Of a DNA stretch of 64,000 bases, positions 21,130 through 29,269 are shown one piece after another. This stretch comes from Solimonas fluminis (lineage in GTDB: Bacteria; Pseudomonadota; Gammaproteobacteria; Nevskiales; Nevskiaceae). Location of the stretch: contig NZ_PSNW01000005.1 in the NCBI RefSeq assembly GCF_002930645.1, positions 186,001 through 250,000 of the forward strand, read 5' to 3'. Position 1 is the stretch's first letter. The number at the start of each line of letters is the position of its first letter. The notes under the pieces are model-generated. The model ran no database searches. It saw only the letters and a program-made list of their open reading frames with translations, and was not told the origin of the DNA. Both the position numbers and the translations under genes were made by a program.

Positions 21130-21349
21130 GACCGCCTCCTGCATGCCGCTCGCAGATGGGAGTGAGTTTGTTTTACGCCTGTTGGGCGAGGGGTTCAAGG
21201 CGCTGCACGAGGGAGGGCCGGCAAGCGGCTGAAAGCAAGGAAACTCTTGGGTTGCCTTGGGCATGCCCATGGGAGCATCCACGAACCGTTCATGCCGGGT
21301 AGCGCCGCGCAGCCTCGCGTACCGAGGCACATGCGCGGCGCGGATACGC

Positions 21350-22384
21350 CTACGGTGCCGGAATCGTGAACCTCGCGTGAATCTCCTCGATTCCCCGCAT
21401 CACATCCTTGCCCAGCTTCAGTTCCACGCTGGCGATGTTGCTGCGCAGCTGCTCCATCGTGGTGGCGCCGATGATGGTGGACGTCATGAAGGGCCTCGTG
21501 CGCACGTAGGCCAGCGCCATCTGCGCCGGATCCAGGCCGTGCCGACCTGCCAGCGCCACGTACTCGCGCGTGGCCAGCTCCACCTGCTCGTTGGTGTAGC
21601 GCGTGAAGCGCGAGAACAGCGTGATGCGGCCGTCGGCCGGGCGGGCGCCGTGCAGGTATTTGCCGCTGAGCACGCCGAAGGCCAGCGGCGAATAGGCCAG
21701 CAGGCTGACGTCCTCGCGCATCGCGAACTCCGCCAGGCCCACCTCGAAGCTGCGGTTGAGCAGGCTGTAGGGGTTCTGGATGCTGGCGACGCGCGGCAGG
21801 CCCTTCTCGCGCGACAGGCGCAGGTACTCGGACAGGCCCCAGGGCGTTTCGTTGGAGATGCCGGCGTGGCGCACCTTGCCCTGCCGCACGAGCTCCCCCA
21901 GGGCCTCCAGCGTTTCTTCCAGCGGCACGCCGCCGTCCTCGCCGCGCTGCTCGTAGCCGAGCTTGCCGAAGTAGTTCGTCGGGCGCTGGGGCCAGTGGAT
22001 CTGGTAGAGGTCGATGTAGTCGGTGCCCAGGCGCCGCAGGTTGTCCTCGCAGGCACGGATGACCGACTCGCGGTCCAGGCGCGTCCCGCCGCGCAGGTAG
22101 GGGAACAGGCCCGGCCCGGTGACCTTGGTGGCCAGGATCAGCTCCTGGCGCTTGCCGGTCTTGCGCAGCCAGCTGCCGATGTACTGCTCGGTGCGGCCCT
22201 GCGTCTCCGGCTTGGGCGGCACCGGGTACATCTCGGCGGCATCGAAGAAATTGATGCCCTGCGCCACCGCATAGTCCATCTGCTCATGGGCCTGCGCCTC
22301 GCTGTTCTGCTCGCCCCAGGTCATGGTGCCCAGGCAGATTTCGGTGACATCCAGGCCGGTGCGGCCGAGCGGGTTCTTCTTCAT
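21350..22384 (-). CDS. NADP(H)-dependent aldo/keto reductase (Tas-like)
   Basis: A TIM-barrel oxidoreductase of 344 residues. Catalytic residues of the AKR family are visible: Asp in FFDAAEMYP (about 51) with Tyr, Lys in LATKVTG (about 85), and His in DLYQIHWPQRPTNYFG. The NADP site near the end is STIIGATTMEQLRSN. PTNYFG and LGTMTWGEQNSE are characteristic of Tas/YghZ-like reductases. The start at 22384 (MKKNPLGRTGL) matches the family. It is 44 bases downstream of the phosphoribulokinase gene on the same strand. Confidence 0.88.
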   Translation of the reverse strand: MKKNPLGRTGLDVTEICLGTMTWGEQNSEAQAHEQMDYAVAQGINFFDAAEMYPVPPKPETQGRTEQYIGSWLRKTGKRQELILATKVTGPGLFPYLRGGTRLDRESVIRACEDNLRRLGTDYIDLYQIHWPQRPTNYFGKLGYEQRGEDGGVPLEETLEALGELVRQGKVRHAGISNETPWGLSEYLRLSREKGLPRVASIQNPYSLLNRSFEVGLAEFAMREDVSLLAYSPLAFGVLSGKYLHGARPADGRITLFSRFTRYTNEQVELATREYVALAGRHGLDPAQMALAYVRTRPFMTSTIIGATTMEQLRSNIASVELKLGKDVMRGIEEIHARFTIPAP

Positions 22385-22428
22385 GCGGGCCTCGTGGGGC
22401 AGGGCGTGACCGCCGGGGACTGCAGGGC

Positions 22429-23319
22429 TCAGGCGGCGCTGCGCAGGGCCTCGGCCCGGCGGCGAGCCAGCTGTTCGATGGCGGGGCGCAGGATCAGTTC
22501 CATCGCCTGTGCCTGCAGGGGACCCGGCACCACCAGGGTCTGCTCGTGGCTGCGGAAGGTGCCGGGCAGCTCGCGCTTGAGGAACTCGAAGTCGGACTGG
22601 ATGCGCGAATGCTCGTTGAAGTGCACCACGAACAGCGTCTCCTCCGGCTGCGGGATCTCCCGCACCACGAAGGGATTGCTGGTGTCCACCAGCGGCACGC
22701 GCTGGAAGTTGATGTCGGTGCGCGAGAACTGCGGGGTGATGTAGTTCACGTAGTCCGGCAGGCGGCGCAGGATCGTGCCGGTGACCTCCTCCGGGCGGTA
22801 GCCGCGCTCGGCGGTGTCGCGGCTGATCTTCTGGATCCACTCCAGGTTGATCACCGGCGTTACGCCGATCAGCAGGTCCATGCAGCCGGCGACGTTGCAG
22901 TCCTCGCTGACGTAGCCGCCGTGCAGCCCCTCGTAGAACAGCACGTCGGTATCCGGCGGCAGGCGCTCCCAGGGCGTGAAGGTCCCCGCGGGCTGCCCGG
23001 CCTCGATCGCCTCGGCGTCGGTATGCAGGTAGTGGCGCGTCCAGCCGCTGCCGCTCTCCCCATACTCGCGCAGCGTGGACTCCAGCCGGTCCAGCAGGTT
23101 GGCGGACGGCCCGAACAGCGAGAAATTCTCGCCGCGGATGCGCGCGCGCTCCAGCGACTGCCGCACCTGGCTGCGATCGTAGGCGTGGAAGGCGTCACCC
23201 TCGATCAGCGCCGGGCGCAGGCCCAGCTGGTCGAAGATACCCTCCATCACGCGCGTGGCCGTGCTGGTGCCAGCACCGCTGGAACCGGTGACGCCGATGA
23301 TGGGGTGTTTCGCGGACAT
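22429..23319 (-). CDS. prkB: Phosphoribulokinase (PrkB-type)
   Basis: A 296-residue P-loop kinase of the phosphoribulokinase/uridine kinase superfamily. Walker A is GVTGSSGAGTSTAT (about 8-21), EGDAFHAYDR carries the catalytic Asp region, and FYEGLHGGYV is the Walker B-type segment. It is the octameric proteobacterial class that phosphorylates ribulose-5-phosphate in Calvin-cycle bacteria. Close relatives (E. coli PrkB/YhfN region) occur without RuBisCO, and their role is unclear. No Calvin-cycle gene is in the window, so autotrophy should not be inferred. Confidence 0.88.
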   Translation of the reverse strand: MSAKHPIIGVTGSSGAGTSTATRVMEGIFDQLGLRPALIEGDAFHAYDRSQVRQSLERARIRGENFSLFGPSANLLDRLESTLREYGESGSGWTRHYLHTDAEAIEAGQPAGTFTPWERLPPDTDVLFYEGLHGGYVSEDCNVAGCMDLLIGVTPVINLEWIQKISRDTAERGYRPEEVTGTILRRLPDYVNYITPQFSRTDINFQRVPLVDTSNPFVVREIPQPEETLFVVHFNEHSRIQSDFEFLKRELPGTFRSHEQTLVVPGPLQAQAMELILRPAIEQLARRRAEALRSAA

Positions 23320-23475
23320 GCTGCCTCTTAAGCTGGAACCGTTACCGCCGCGTGACGGGGGAGCATAGGGGAAAACACCGGAAGCTGGGAATCCGGGCTG
23401 GATTTACCGCCGGACGCCGGCGGCCATGGCCACCCGGGGACGGCATTCCTTGCCCACCGGCAAGGGATGCAAGAA

Positions 23476-24201
23476 TCAGGCGCGCTCGAAGGACAGGTCG
23501 AAGACCTCGTGCCCCAGGCGTTCGCCGCGGGCCTCGAAGCGCGTCTTCAGGCGGGTGGCGGGCATCGGCACGTAGCGGCCGTCCGCGGCACGGTTGCGCA
23601 GGCCGGGCGCGGCATTGAGGACGTCCAGCATGTGCTCGGCGTAGGGCGCCCAGTCGGTGGCCAGCTGCAGCTCGCCTCCAGGCTTGAGCTTCCGGACCAC
23701 CAGCTGCGCGAACTCCGGCTGCACCAGGCGGCGCTTGTGATGGCGCTTCTTGTGCCAGGGATCGGGAAACTGGATCACCACCTGGTCCAGGCTGGCGTCG
23801 GGAATGCTGTCGCGCAGCAGCTCCACGGCATCATGGCTGGCCACGCGCAGGTTGGTCAGGCCCGCGGCGGCGGCGCGGTTCAGCACGCGGCCCACGCCCG
23901 GGCGATGCACCTCCACGCCGATGAAATTCCAGCCGGGTTCGGCGGCGGCGCGCGCCAGCAGATGGTCGCCGGCGCCGAAGCCGATCTCGAACATCACCGG
24001 CGCGGCGCGGCCGAAGACGGCGGCAAGATCCAGCGGCCCTGCGGAAGGCTCGATACCGTAGCGCGGCCACTGCTCGGCCAGCGAGCGCTCCTGGCCGTCG
24101 GTCATGCGTCCTTCGCGGCGCACGAAGGAGCGGATGCGGCGCAGGTGCGGGGTTTCCGCGTCCTGCGGGGCGTCACCCTGCCGGTCCCCGGGACCCGACA
24201 T
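23476..24201 (-). CDS. trmB: tRNA (guanine-46-N7)-methyltransferase TrmB
   Basis: A 241-residue SAM-dependent class I methyltransferase that forms m7G46 in the tRNA variable loop. The SAM-binding motif is [13 protein letters not shown], and [10 protein letters not shown] and [18 protein letters not shown] are the TrmB signature segments. The N-terminal extension (about 1-30) is acidic and variable. It follows thiG by 2 bases on the same strand, so the two are co-transcribed. The spacer of 156 bases to prkB shows nothing distinctive. Confidence 0.95.
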   Translation of the reverse strand: MSGPGDRQGDAPQDAETPHLRRIRSFVRREGRMTDGQERSLAEQWPRYGIEPSAGPLDLAAVFGRAAPVMFEIGFGAGDHLLARAAAEPGWNFIGVEVHRPGVGRVLNRAAAAGLTNLRVASHDAVELLRDSIPDASLDQVVIQFPDPWHKKRHHKRRLVQPEFAQLVVRKLKPGGELQLATDWAPYAEHMLDVLNAAPGLRNRAADGRYVPMPATRLKTRFEARGERLGHEVFDLSFERA

Positions 24202-24203
24202 GC

Positions 24204-24989
24204 TCAGATGATGCCTTCCAGCGGCGAGGACGCGCTGGCGTAGCGGCGGCGCGGCATGCGTCCGGCCAGGCGCGCCTCGCGGCCGGCCTCGATGGCCTTG
24301 CGCATCGCCGAGGCCATCAGTACCGGGTTCTTCGCCTCGGCGATGGCCGTGTTCATCAGCACCCCGTCGCAGCCCAGCTCCATGGCGATGGCGGCATCGG
24401 AGGCGGTGCCCACGCCGGCATCGACGATGATGGGCACCTTGGCATTCTCGATGATGGTCAGCAGGTTGTAGCGGTTCTGGATGCCCAGGCCCGAGCCGAT
24501 GGGCGCCGCCAGCGGCATCACGGCCACGCAGCCGATCTCCTCCAGGCGCTTGCAGAGGATGGGATCGTCGCTGGTGTAGACCATCACGTCGAAGCCTTCC
24601 TTGACCAGGGTCCTGGCCGCTTCCAGCGTGGCCGTCACGTCCGGGTACAGCGTCTTCGGATCGCCCAGCACTTCCAGCTTCACCAGCTTGTGCCCGTCCA
24701 GCAGCTCGCGGGCCAGGCGGCAGGTGCGCACGGCATCCTCGGCGGTGTAGCAGCCGGCGGTATTGGGCAGGATGGTGTAGCGGCTGGGCGGAACCACGTC
24801 GAGCAGGTTGGGCTCGCCCTGGTTCTGCCCGATGTTGGTGCGGCGGATCGCCACCGTGATGATCTCGGCGCCGCTGGCCTCGGTGGCCTCGCGGGTCTGT
24901 TCCAGGTCCTTGTACTTGCCGGAGCCCACCAGCAGGCGGGAACGGTAAGTCTTGCCCGCGATGATCAGCGGATCGGCATTGGCGGTCAT
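24204..24989 (-). CDS. thiG: Thiazole synthase ThiG
   Basis: Forms the thiazole phosphate moiety of thiamine from 1-deoxyxylulose-5-phosphate, dehydroglycine and ThiS-thiocarboxylate. The 261-residue (beta/alpha)8 protein contains [14 protein letters not shown], the Schiff-base Lys region [16 protein letters not shown], and [21 protein letters not shown] near the phosphate site. No thiS lies upstream: the chromosome is broken 30 bases beyond the start by the tRNA-Gly fragment and intron. If thiS was adjacent in the ancestor, it may have been separated by the insertion. Confidence 0.94.
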   Translation of the reverse strand: MTANADPLIIAGKTYRSRLLVGSGKYKDLEQTREATEASGAEIITVAIRRTNIGQNQGEPNLLDVVPPSRYTILPNTAGCYTAEDAVRTCRLARELLDGHKLVKLEVLGDPKTLYPDVTATLEAARTLVKEGFDVMVYTSDDPILCKRLEEIGCVAVMPLAAPIGSGLGIQNRYNLLTIIENAKVPIIVDAGVGTASDAAIAMELGCDGVLMNTAIAEAKNPVLMASAMRKAIEAGREARLAGRMPRRRYASASSPLEGII

Positions 24990-25012
24990 GGGCGTGATAC
25001 GCAGCGGAAGAA

Positions 25013-25032
25013 AATGGAGCGGGTGATGGGAA
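25013..25032. repeat. 20-bp direct repeat, copy 1 (tRNA-Gly 3' end)
   Basis: The sequence aatggagcgggtgatgggaa includes the last 18 bases of the tRNA-Gly 3' end. It recurs exactly at 27418-27437, 16 bases upstream of the intron RT start. It is a candidate att core. Confidence 0.8.
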
Positions 25033-25049
25033 TCGAACCCACGCTAGCA
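25015..25049 (-). pseudogene. 3' fragment of a tRNA-Gly-like gene (ICE attachment-site remnant)
   Basis: On the minus strand the sequence ends GGGTTCGATTCCCATCACCC then GCTCCA. This is a T-arm with T-loop TTCGATT, the 3' acceptor strand CACCCGC and a CCA tail, as in tRNA-Gly. The preceding bases (TGCTAGCG) would be variable-loop and anticodon-arm sequence. The 5' half of the tRNA is not found: the group II intron 3' end adjoins directly at 25050. The amino-acid identity is inferred from the GCGGGTG-type acceptor. ICEclc-like elements integrate at the tRNA-Gly 3' end, so this is probably the distal att half. Confidence 0.7.
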
Positions 25050-25125
25050 GTCGGGTAAGGGGGCGGCCTCGCGGCCACCCCCTCCCCCTAGAACCGTACG
25101 TGAGGGTTTCCCCTCATACGGCTCA
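25050..25125 (-). ncRNA. Group II intron 3' end: domains V and VI
   Basis: Read on the minus strand, 25125-25092 is a textbook domain V hairpin: GAGCCGTATGAGGGG, a GAAA-containing tip, then CCTCACGTACGGTTC. Domain VI follows (GGGGGTGGCC gcga GGCCGCCCCCTTA...) with an unpaired A near the base of its 3' strand as the candidate branch point. The intron then ends ...CCCGAC, matching the 3' AY rule. The next base begins tRNA sequence, so the 3' splice junction is placed at 25050/25049. Confidence 0.85.
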
Positions 25126-25208
25126 TGCAGCTTTAAGTCCGGACTGACTGAATTATATCCGGACCGGCTGTATCACTGTGAAACGGCCTTTAAAAACTTC
25201 TCTTTTTG

Positions 25209-25655
25209 CTAACGTGTACGGACCCCTGCGTCCTTCAGTGCCTTTCTTACCGTTTCATCGACGCAATACATGTCGACTGAGGCGGAAATGGCTCTGGCGG
25301 CCGGTTTGTTAAACCCCCATATTTCTGGGTTTAACCCCGAATTTGGGGCACCTTTCCACGCTGCGTCCGCGTGCTTCCATACAACCAGTGCAAAGTCGAA
25401 ACGCGGGACTTGATCGTACATTCTGGCCAGGCAGGATTTCATCGAGAGGTTTTCTGCGTACCTCTTCTCCAGTTCAGGCCTTATTTGTTCGATTATGCCC
25501 CGTATATACCATTCGCATTTAACGCTGGGTGTCCCCGGCGCTTCACAGAGATACTTCAGGTCCGCAAGCATGTAGTCGGCTTCAGCCGATGCCATGCTGG
25601 GTCCTAAAAGCATCCCCGCGAACACTGCTGCGGTAGCTGATAAACGTACGCCCAC
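25209..25655 (-). CDS. Small exported Rap1a/Tai immunity-like protein inside the intron
   Basis: A 148-residue protein with a clear signal peptide (MGVRLSATAAVFAGMLLGP, cleaved near MASA). The mature domain begins LADLKYLCEAPG and contains four Cys. Spacing such as LC...KCEWYIRGIIE resembles the Rap1a/Tai family, some members of which neutralise type VI amidase effectors. Function here is not shown. GTG 25655 is chosen because AAGGAG lies 6 bases upstream; ATG 25673 lies upstream of that site. It sits between the RT gene and domain V, so it is intron cargo. GC content is visibly lower than in its surroundings. Confidence 0.6.
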   Translation of the reverse strand: MGVRLSATAAVFAGMLLGPSMASAEADYMLADLKYLCEAPGTPSVKCEWYIRGIIEQIRPELEKRYAENLSMKSCLARMYDQVPRFDFALVVWKHADAAWKGAPNSGLNPEIWGFNKPAARAISASVDMYCVDETVRKALKDAGVRTR

Positions 25656-25736
25656 GACCCTCTCCTTCCACATCTAAGTGGTTGAAAAAAAAAAAAAGGC
25701 CGTGTGCAAAAGAAGAAGACGGATTCGCTTGTATTG

Positions 25737-27401
25737 CTAACCCGCTTCTGGACTCCCGTTCCTACGAGGGCTTCCCGCAGGCTGAGAGTGAATCTGACGA
25801 TGACATGTTGGATGCAGCAATTGCAGATTAGTCAGCTTGTCCGAGCCTCCGTCGCTTCGGCGAACCTTGTGGTGGACATGCCACCGGGTTTGCTTGGTGA
25901 TCGGCTGACCGCAGACAGGGCACTTTCCTCCCTGCTCCCGCCACAACCATGCCAGCTTCTTGCGTCCCGTCAAGGTAGCCATCATCAGACGAGTGAGACA
26001 TTCGTCAAAATAAGCATCCCATTTCGGATCGTAAGGGTTAGCGTCGGCTTTAATCTTGAAGTGCTCCCGGAAGTGAAAGTCCGAGTACCTCAAGAGCCGC
26101 ATGCCATCGACGGCGAACACCCAATCTCGGGCTCCTTCCCTGCGGAAGTAGCGCTTTTTAATCCAGCGCTTACCCTTGCTTGGATGCCTCCGTTTCGCCC
26201 ACGCCCACAACTTCCCCCATAGCAGGTGATCCATCTTCTTGAACGTCGCCGCGACGGCCACCGGGATGTGATACCGCGCCCATCCCCGAATGATCGGGTT
26301 GAGCGACAGGATCACGTTTTCCTGTTTGGCCGTGCGCAGTTCGTGAATCTGCTGCCTGAGTTTGTCGTAGTGCGCGAGACGATTCTTCTTCGATGGTTTG
26401 ACCTGCAGGCCATTGCGGACCCACCTGACATTCCATCCCAAGAAGTCGAAGCCGTCTGATATGTGGGTGATCTTGGTTTTCGTTGGTGAGAGCCATAGAC
26501 CGCGCTCAGCCAAGAATTCCTCGATTACGGGCTTGACCTGTGCTTCCAGCAACTCCTTCGAGCTACCGGTCACGACAAAGTCATCCGCATACCGGACCAT
26601 GTGGACTTTGTGCTTGCGGCTCTTGAACCGTTCCGCGAGGAGCGATTCGAGCCCATCCAGGGTCATGTTCGCCAGGACAGGGCTGATGATGCCACCCTGG
26701 GGCGTTCCGGCTTCTGTGGGGGACAGACGACCCATTTCAACCACACCCGCCTTGAGCCAGCGCTGCAACACCTTCCGATCCGTTGGAATGTGCTGCAACA
26801 GCCAGTCGTGGCTGATGTTGTCAAAGCATCCCTTGATGTCCGCTTCGAGTACCCATTTCGACGAATGCCCCCGTGCTAATAAATTCTTGCACTGGACGAT
26901 GGCATCTGCTGTGGATCTGAAGGGCCGAAAACCGTAGGAGTTCTCGTCCGCCGTGCTTTCCGCGATGGGGTCGAGTGCAAGCAGAAACAGCGCCTGCATA
27001 GCTCGGTCCTTCATCGTCGGAATGCCCAGCGGCCGCTTTTCCCCGTTGGCCTTTGGGATGTGGACCCGTCTGAGGGGTTTGGGCTTATAGCCCGTGGTGT
27101 GTAGCGATTGAACCGCCTTCCATTTGGAATCCGGAGCGGACCAGGTTTCCCCGTCCACGCCCGGCGTCCTACGGCCTTGGTTCTCAGTGACACGACGTAC
27201 AGCCAGCGCTTTCGCGCTTGTCGTGCGAGTCAGCAACTTTTGCAGGCGTTTTGCGCCGCGCCAGTCACCTTCTCGTATCGCCTTCGCTATGCGAGTTTGT
27301 AGCCTCCTAACCGTCTGGTGGATACCGGCCCAATCGAGACTGGTCCAGTCCTGCCATACGTCGGAGGCAACATCGCGTGGGAGTACAGCTTGCGCGTCCA
27401 T
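25737..27401 (-). CDS. ltrA: Group II intron reverse transcriptase/maturase with HNH endonuclease
   Basis: A 554-residue intron-encoded protein that promotes splicing and retrohoming. In order: N-terminal RT-0/RT-1 region (GVDGETW, PLRRVHIPKANGEKRPLGIPT), fingers/palm with DIKGCFDNISHDWL and the catalytic RYADDFVVTG, a maturase domain X (LNPIIRGWARYH), and a C-terminal HNH nuclease (CPVCGQPI...HVHHKVRRSDGG...HPTCHRQIH). ATG 27401 is set by GGAGG six bases upstream. The open frame continues to 27575 without a stop. No frameshift or premature stop is seen, so the protein looks functional. Confidence 0.93.
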   Translation of the reverse strand: MDAQAVLPRDVASDVWQDWTSLDWAGIHQTVRRLQTRIAKAIREGDWRGAKRLQKLLTRTTSAKALAVRRVTENQGRRTPGVDGETWSAPDSKWKAVQSLHTTGYKPKPLRRVHIPKANGEKRPLGIPTMKDRAMQALFLLALDPIAESTADENSYGFRPFRSTADAIVQCKNLLARGHSSKWVLEADIKGCFDNISHDWLLQHIPTDRKVLQRWLKAGVVEMGRLSPTEAGTPQGGIISPVLANMTLDGLESLLAERFKSRKHKVHMVRYADDFVVTGSSKELLEAQVKPVIEEFLAERGLWLSPTKTKITHISDGFDFLGWNVRWVRNGLQVKPSKKNRLAHYDKLRQQIHELRTAKQENVILSLNPIIRGWARYHIPVAVAATFKKMDHLLWGKLWAWAKRRHPSKGKRWIKKRYFRREGARDWVFAVDGMRLLRYSDFHFREHFKIKADANPYDPKWDAYFDECLTRLMMATLTGRKKLAWLWREQGGKCPVCGQPITKQTRWHVHHKVRRSDGGSDKLTNLQLLHPTCHRQIHSQPAGSPRRNGSPEAG

Positions 27402-27417
27402 ATCAACCTCCGGGTTG

Positions 27418-27437
27418 AATGGAGCGGGTGATGGGAA
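27418..27437. repeat. 20-bp direct repeat, copy 2
   Basis: An exact copy of 25013-25032 (aatggagcgggtgatgggaa). Weaker similarity continues a further 16-18 bases into the tRNA (GTTAGCGAACGGGTGCTG versus GCTAGCGTGGGTTCGA on the minus strand). The 27402-27669 spacer otherwise contains no recognised gene and may hold the remnant of the intron 5' part. Confidence 0.75.
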
Positions 27438-27669
27438 CAGCACCCGTTCGCTAACTCGTTTATTACGAACGTCTTTTCCGATCCAAGCGTCACGGAATGG
27501 ACTCGATTGTGGACTCAAGTCTTCGGCCTGGTCAACGCAGGCCGTTGCGGGTGATCCAAAGCGAGCCAAGCACATCCACCAACAGCCAGAGCATCGGATT
27601 TCATTCCGAAGTCTATCTGTCTACTGGCACACCACGCCACAGGTCGCAACGGACAGGCGAGCTGCGTCC

Positions 27670-28578
27670 TCAAAGGACCGGCTCATCATCGATCGGCGCG
27701 GCCTTGTCTTTCACCCGCTCGATGAACCGCATCATGGGCTCCGAGGGTTCGCCCTGGCGGCGCAGCAGGTAGGTAGAGAGCATCGGTGGGGTGCCGGCCA
27801 GGGGACGAATGGAGATGTCCGGGCGCTGTAGGGTCTGCACTTGCGAGGCGATGGCGAAGCCGATGCCGTAGCCGGCGCCGACCAGGGTCAGCATCACGCC
27901 GAGGCTGGTCACTTCATCGACCAGCTTGAGCGGCGTGCCCGCGTCCTGCAGCATCGCTTGAATCTGATGGCGGCAGCCCGATCCCGATTCGGGATGGCAC
28001 AGAACCAGCGGGAACTTCAAGGCTTCGGCCAGCGGCACCTGCATGTGTGCCAGCAAGGGGTGGCGTGCGGGCACGATCACCGACAGTGGATCGGTCCACA
28101 CCGGCTCAGCGACGAGGCCAGCATGCACCGCGTTTGACAACGCAAAGCCGATGTCCAGCAGATCGTTGTGCAGCATCTTGAGCTGCTGCGCGAACGGCAG
28201 CTCGAAGACGCGAATCTCCAGCTCGGGCTCATCCTCGCGGCTGCGTGCCAGCAAGGTGGCGATGTGGGGCTGCGCCAGGCTGTCGCAGATGGCGATGCGC
28301 AGATGGCCCTGGTAGCCCTGTGCAGCCGCCTTGGCGCTCTTGACTGCCTGCTCCACGGTAGCCTGCACGCGCCGGCATTCGCCGAGGAACACCTGGCCGG
28401 CCCAGGTCAGCCGCGTCAGGCGTGTGCTGCGGTCGAACAACTGTACGCCGAGCTGGCTTTCCAGGTCGCGCATCGCACGCGACACAGGCGATTGCTCGAT
28501 GCCCAGACGCTCGGCTGCACGGGCCAGATGCAGTTCTTCCGCAACTGCGACAAAGTAACGTAGCAATCTGAAATCCAA
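27670..28578 (-). CDS. LysR-family transcriptional regulator
   Basis: A 302-residue regulator. The N-terminal winged HTH (MDFRLLRYFVAVAEELHLAR...LGIEQSPVSRAMRDLE, about 1-60) is followed by the two-lobed substrate-binding domain (about 90-295). The HTH resembles that of the LysR at 44683, suggesting the two belong to one group that is common on ICEs and genomic islands. The regulated gene is not evident: upstream on its 5' side is only a pseudogene. The effector is unknown. Confidence 0.9.
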   Translation of the reverse strand: MDFRLLRYFVAVAEELHLARAAERLGIEQSPVSRAMRDLESQLGVQLFDRSTRLTRLTWAGQVFLGECRRVQATVEQAVKSAKAAAQGYQGHLRIAICDSLAQPHIATLLARSREDEPELEIRVFELPFAQQLKMLHNDLLDIGFALSNAVHAGLVAEPVWTDPLSVIVPARHPLLAHMQVPLAEALKFPLVLCHPESGSGCRHQIQAMLQDAGTPLKLVDEVTSLGVMLTLVGAGYGIGFAIASQVQTLQRPDISIRPLAGTPPMLSTYLLRRQGEPSEPMMRFIERVKDKAAPIDDEPVL

Positions 28579-28769
28579 GGCCGCCTCCTGTCTGTCTTCT
28601 TCTGGTTCGGCCTATCGGGCGCCAACACCTCCATCCGCATCCCGTCAGCACCTCCTTCGGTGGCATCGCGTCAAAACCTCATGCCCGCTCGGTGCGCCGG
28701 GCACGAGCGCGCAGGCGCACACGTGTGCTGGAGTCCGCGATCGGTGCAGCCGACGACGTCACGCCGGCG

Positions 28770-29075
28770 TCAGGGCGGGCGTGCCGATGCAGTTTCGTGG
28801 GGGGTGTCTTTCGGCTCACCCCGGTCGCTGCCAGGGTCGGTCACAAAGCTCAGTTTCAACACCCGGACTTCTGCGCAGCCGCCAACACCTGGGCGACGCG
28901 CTCGTAGGCCCACCAGGCGGTCGCCGCGGATGAGGTCCTCGGGCTGCGGTTGACGCGGCGCGGAGGCCTGCAGCCGCTGCGCGAGCTGCTCGTCGCCCAT
29001 GCGTTCGTCGTTCCAGAACACGCTGCCGTGGGTGGGGACGGACAGGTTCGCCACGTCGGGCTTGATCGGCTTCAC
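28770..29075 (-). pseudogene. Degenerate ExbD-like C-terminal fragment
   Basis: The frame reads NLSVPTHGSVFWNDERMGDE and then EDLIRGDRLV, like the periplasmic part of the biopolymer transport protein ExbD. At 28920-28870 the frame slips. Dropping one G restores VAYERVAQVLAAAQKSG, and a second shift restores LKLSFVTDP, the ExbD C-terminus. The N-terminal membrane helix is missing. It is therefore a 5'-truncated, twice-frameshifted relic of a TonB-energising gene. A weak Fur-box-like sequence (AATGAGACTTATTATT, 29096-29111) lies upstream. Confidence 0.6.
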
Positions 29076-29254
29076 TCCACTCAGATTCAGATGCTAATGA
29101 GACTTATTATTGATTGTCCGTGGTTTTGTGTGATATGGCAACACCGATGGAATAACCCGGCCTTGCCTGGACACTCGCCGCCTCGCCGGCGACTGAAGGC
29201 CGGATGGCGGCAACTGGAAAGCCTCTGTGACCGGCATCGCCACCGGGAAGCACT

Positions 29255-29259
29255 CATGC
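29255..29259. repeat. Target-site duplication, left copy (CATGC)
   Basis: CATGC immediately precedes the TGTGGGA transposon end at 29260 and is repeated immediately after the opposite end (44630-44634). Five-base duplications are the hallmark of Tn7-family insertion. Confidence 0.88.
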
Positions 29260-29269
29260 TGTGGGATGC

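Larger units (their letters stand above)
25050..27437 (-). mobile_element. Group II intron, apparently 5'-truncated, carrying an extra gene
   Basis: From 5' to 3' on the minus strand it holds the RT/maturase gene (27401-25737), a small exported-protein gene (25655-25209), then domains V and VI (25125-25050). A complete intron needs roughly 500-700 bases of domains I-III ahead of the RT gene. Only about 270 bases separate the RT from the intact LysR gene at 27670, and I cannot recognise domain I there. The 5' limit given here (the 20-bp repeat) is therefore provisional. The RT sequence is of the chloroplast-like (CL) type with an HNH domain. Confidence 0.65.

Noticed and set aside
22429-23319. 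Evidence for a Calvin cycle
   Set aside because: A PrkB-type phosphoribulokinase alone, with no RuBisCO or other cycle genes, is common in heterotrophs.
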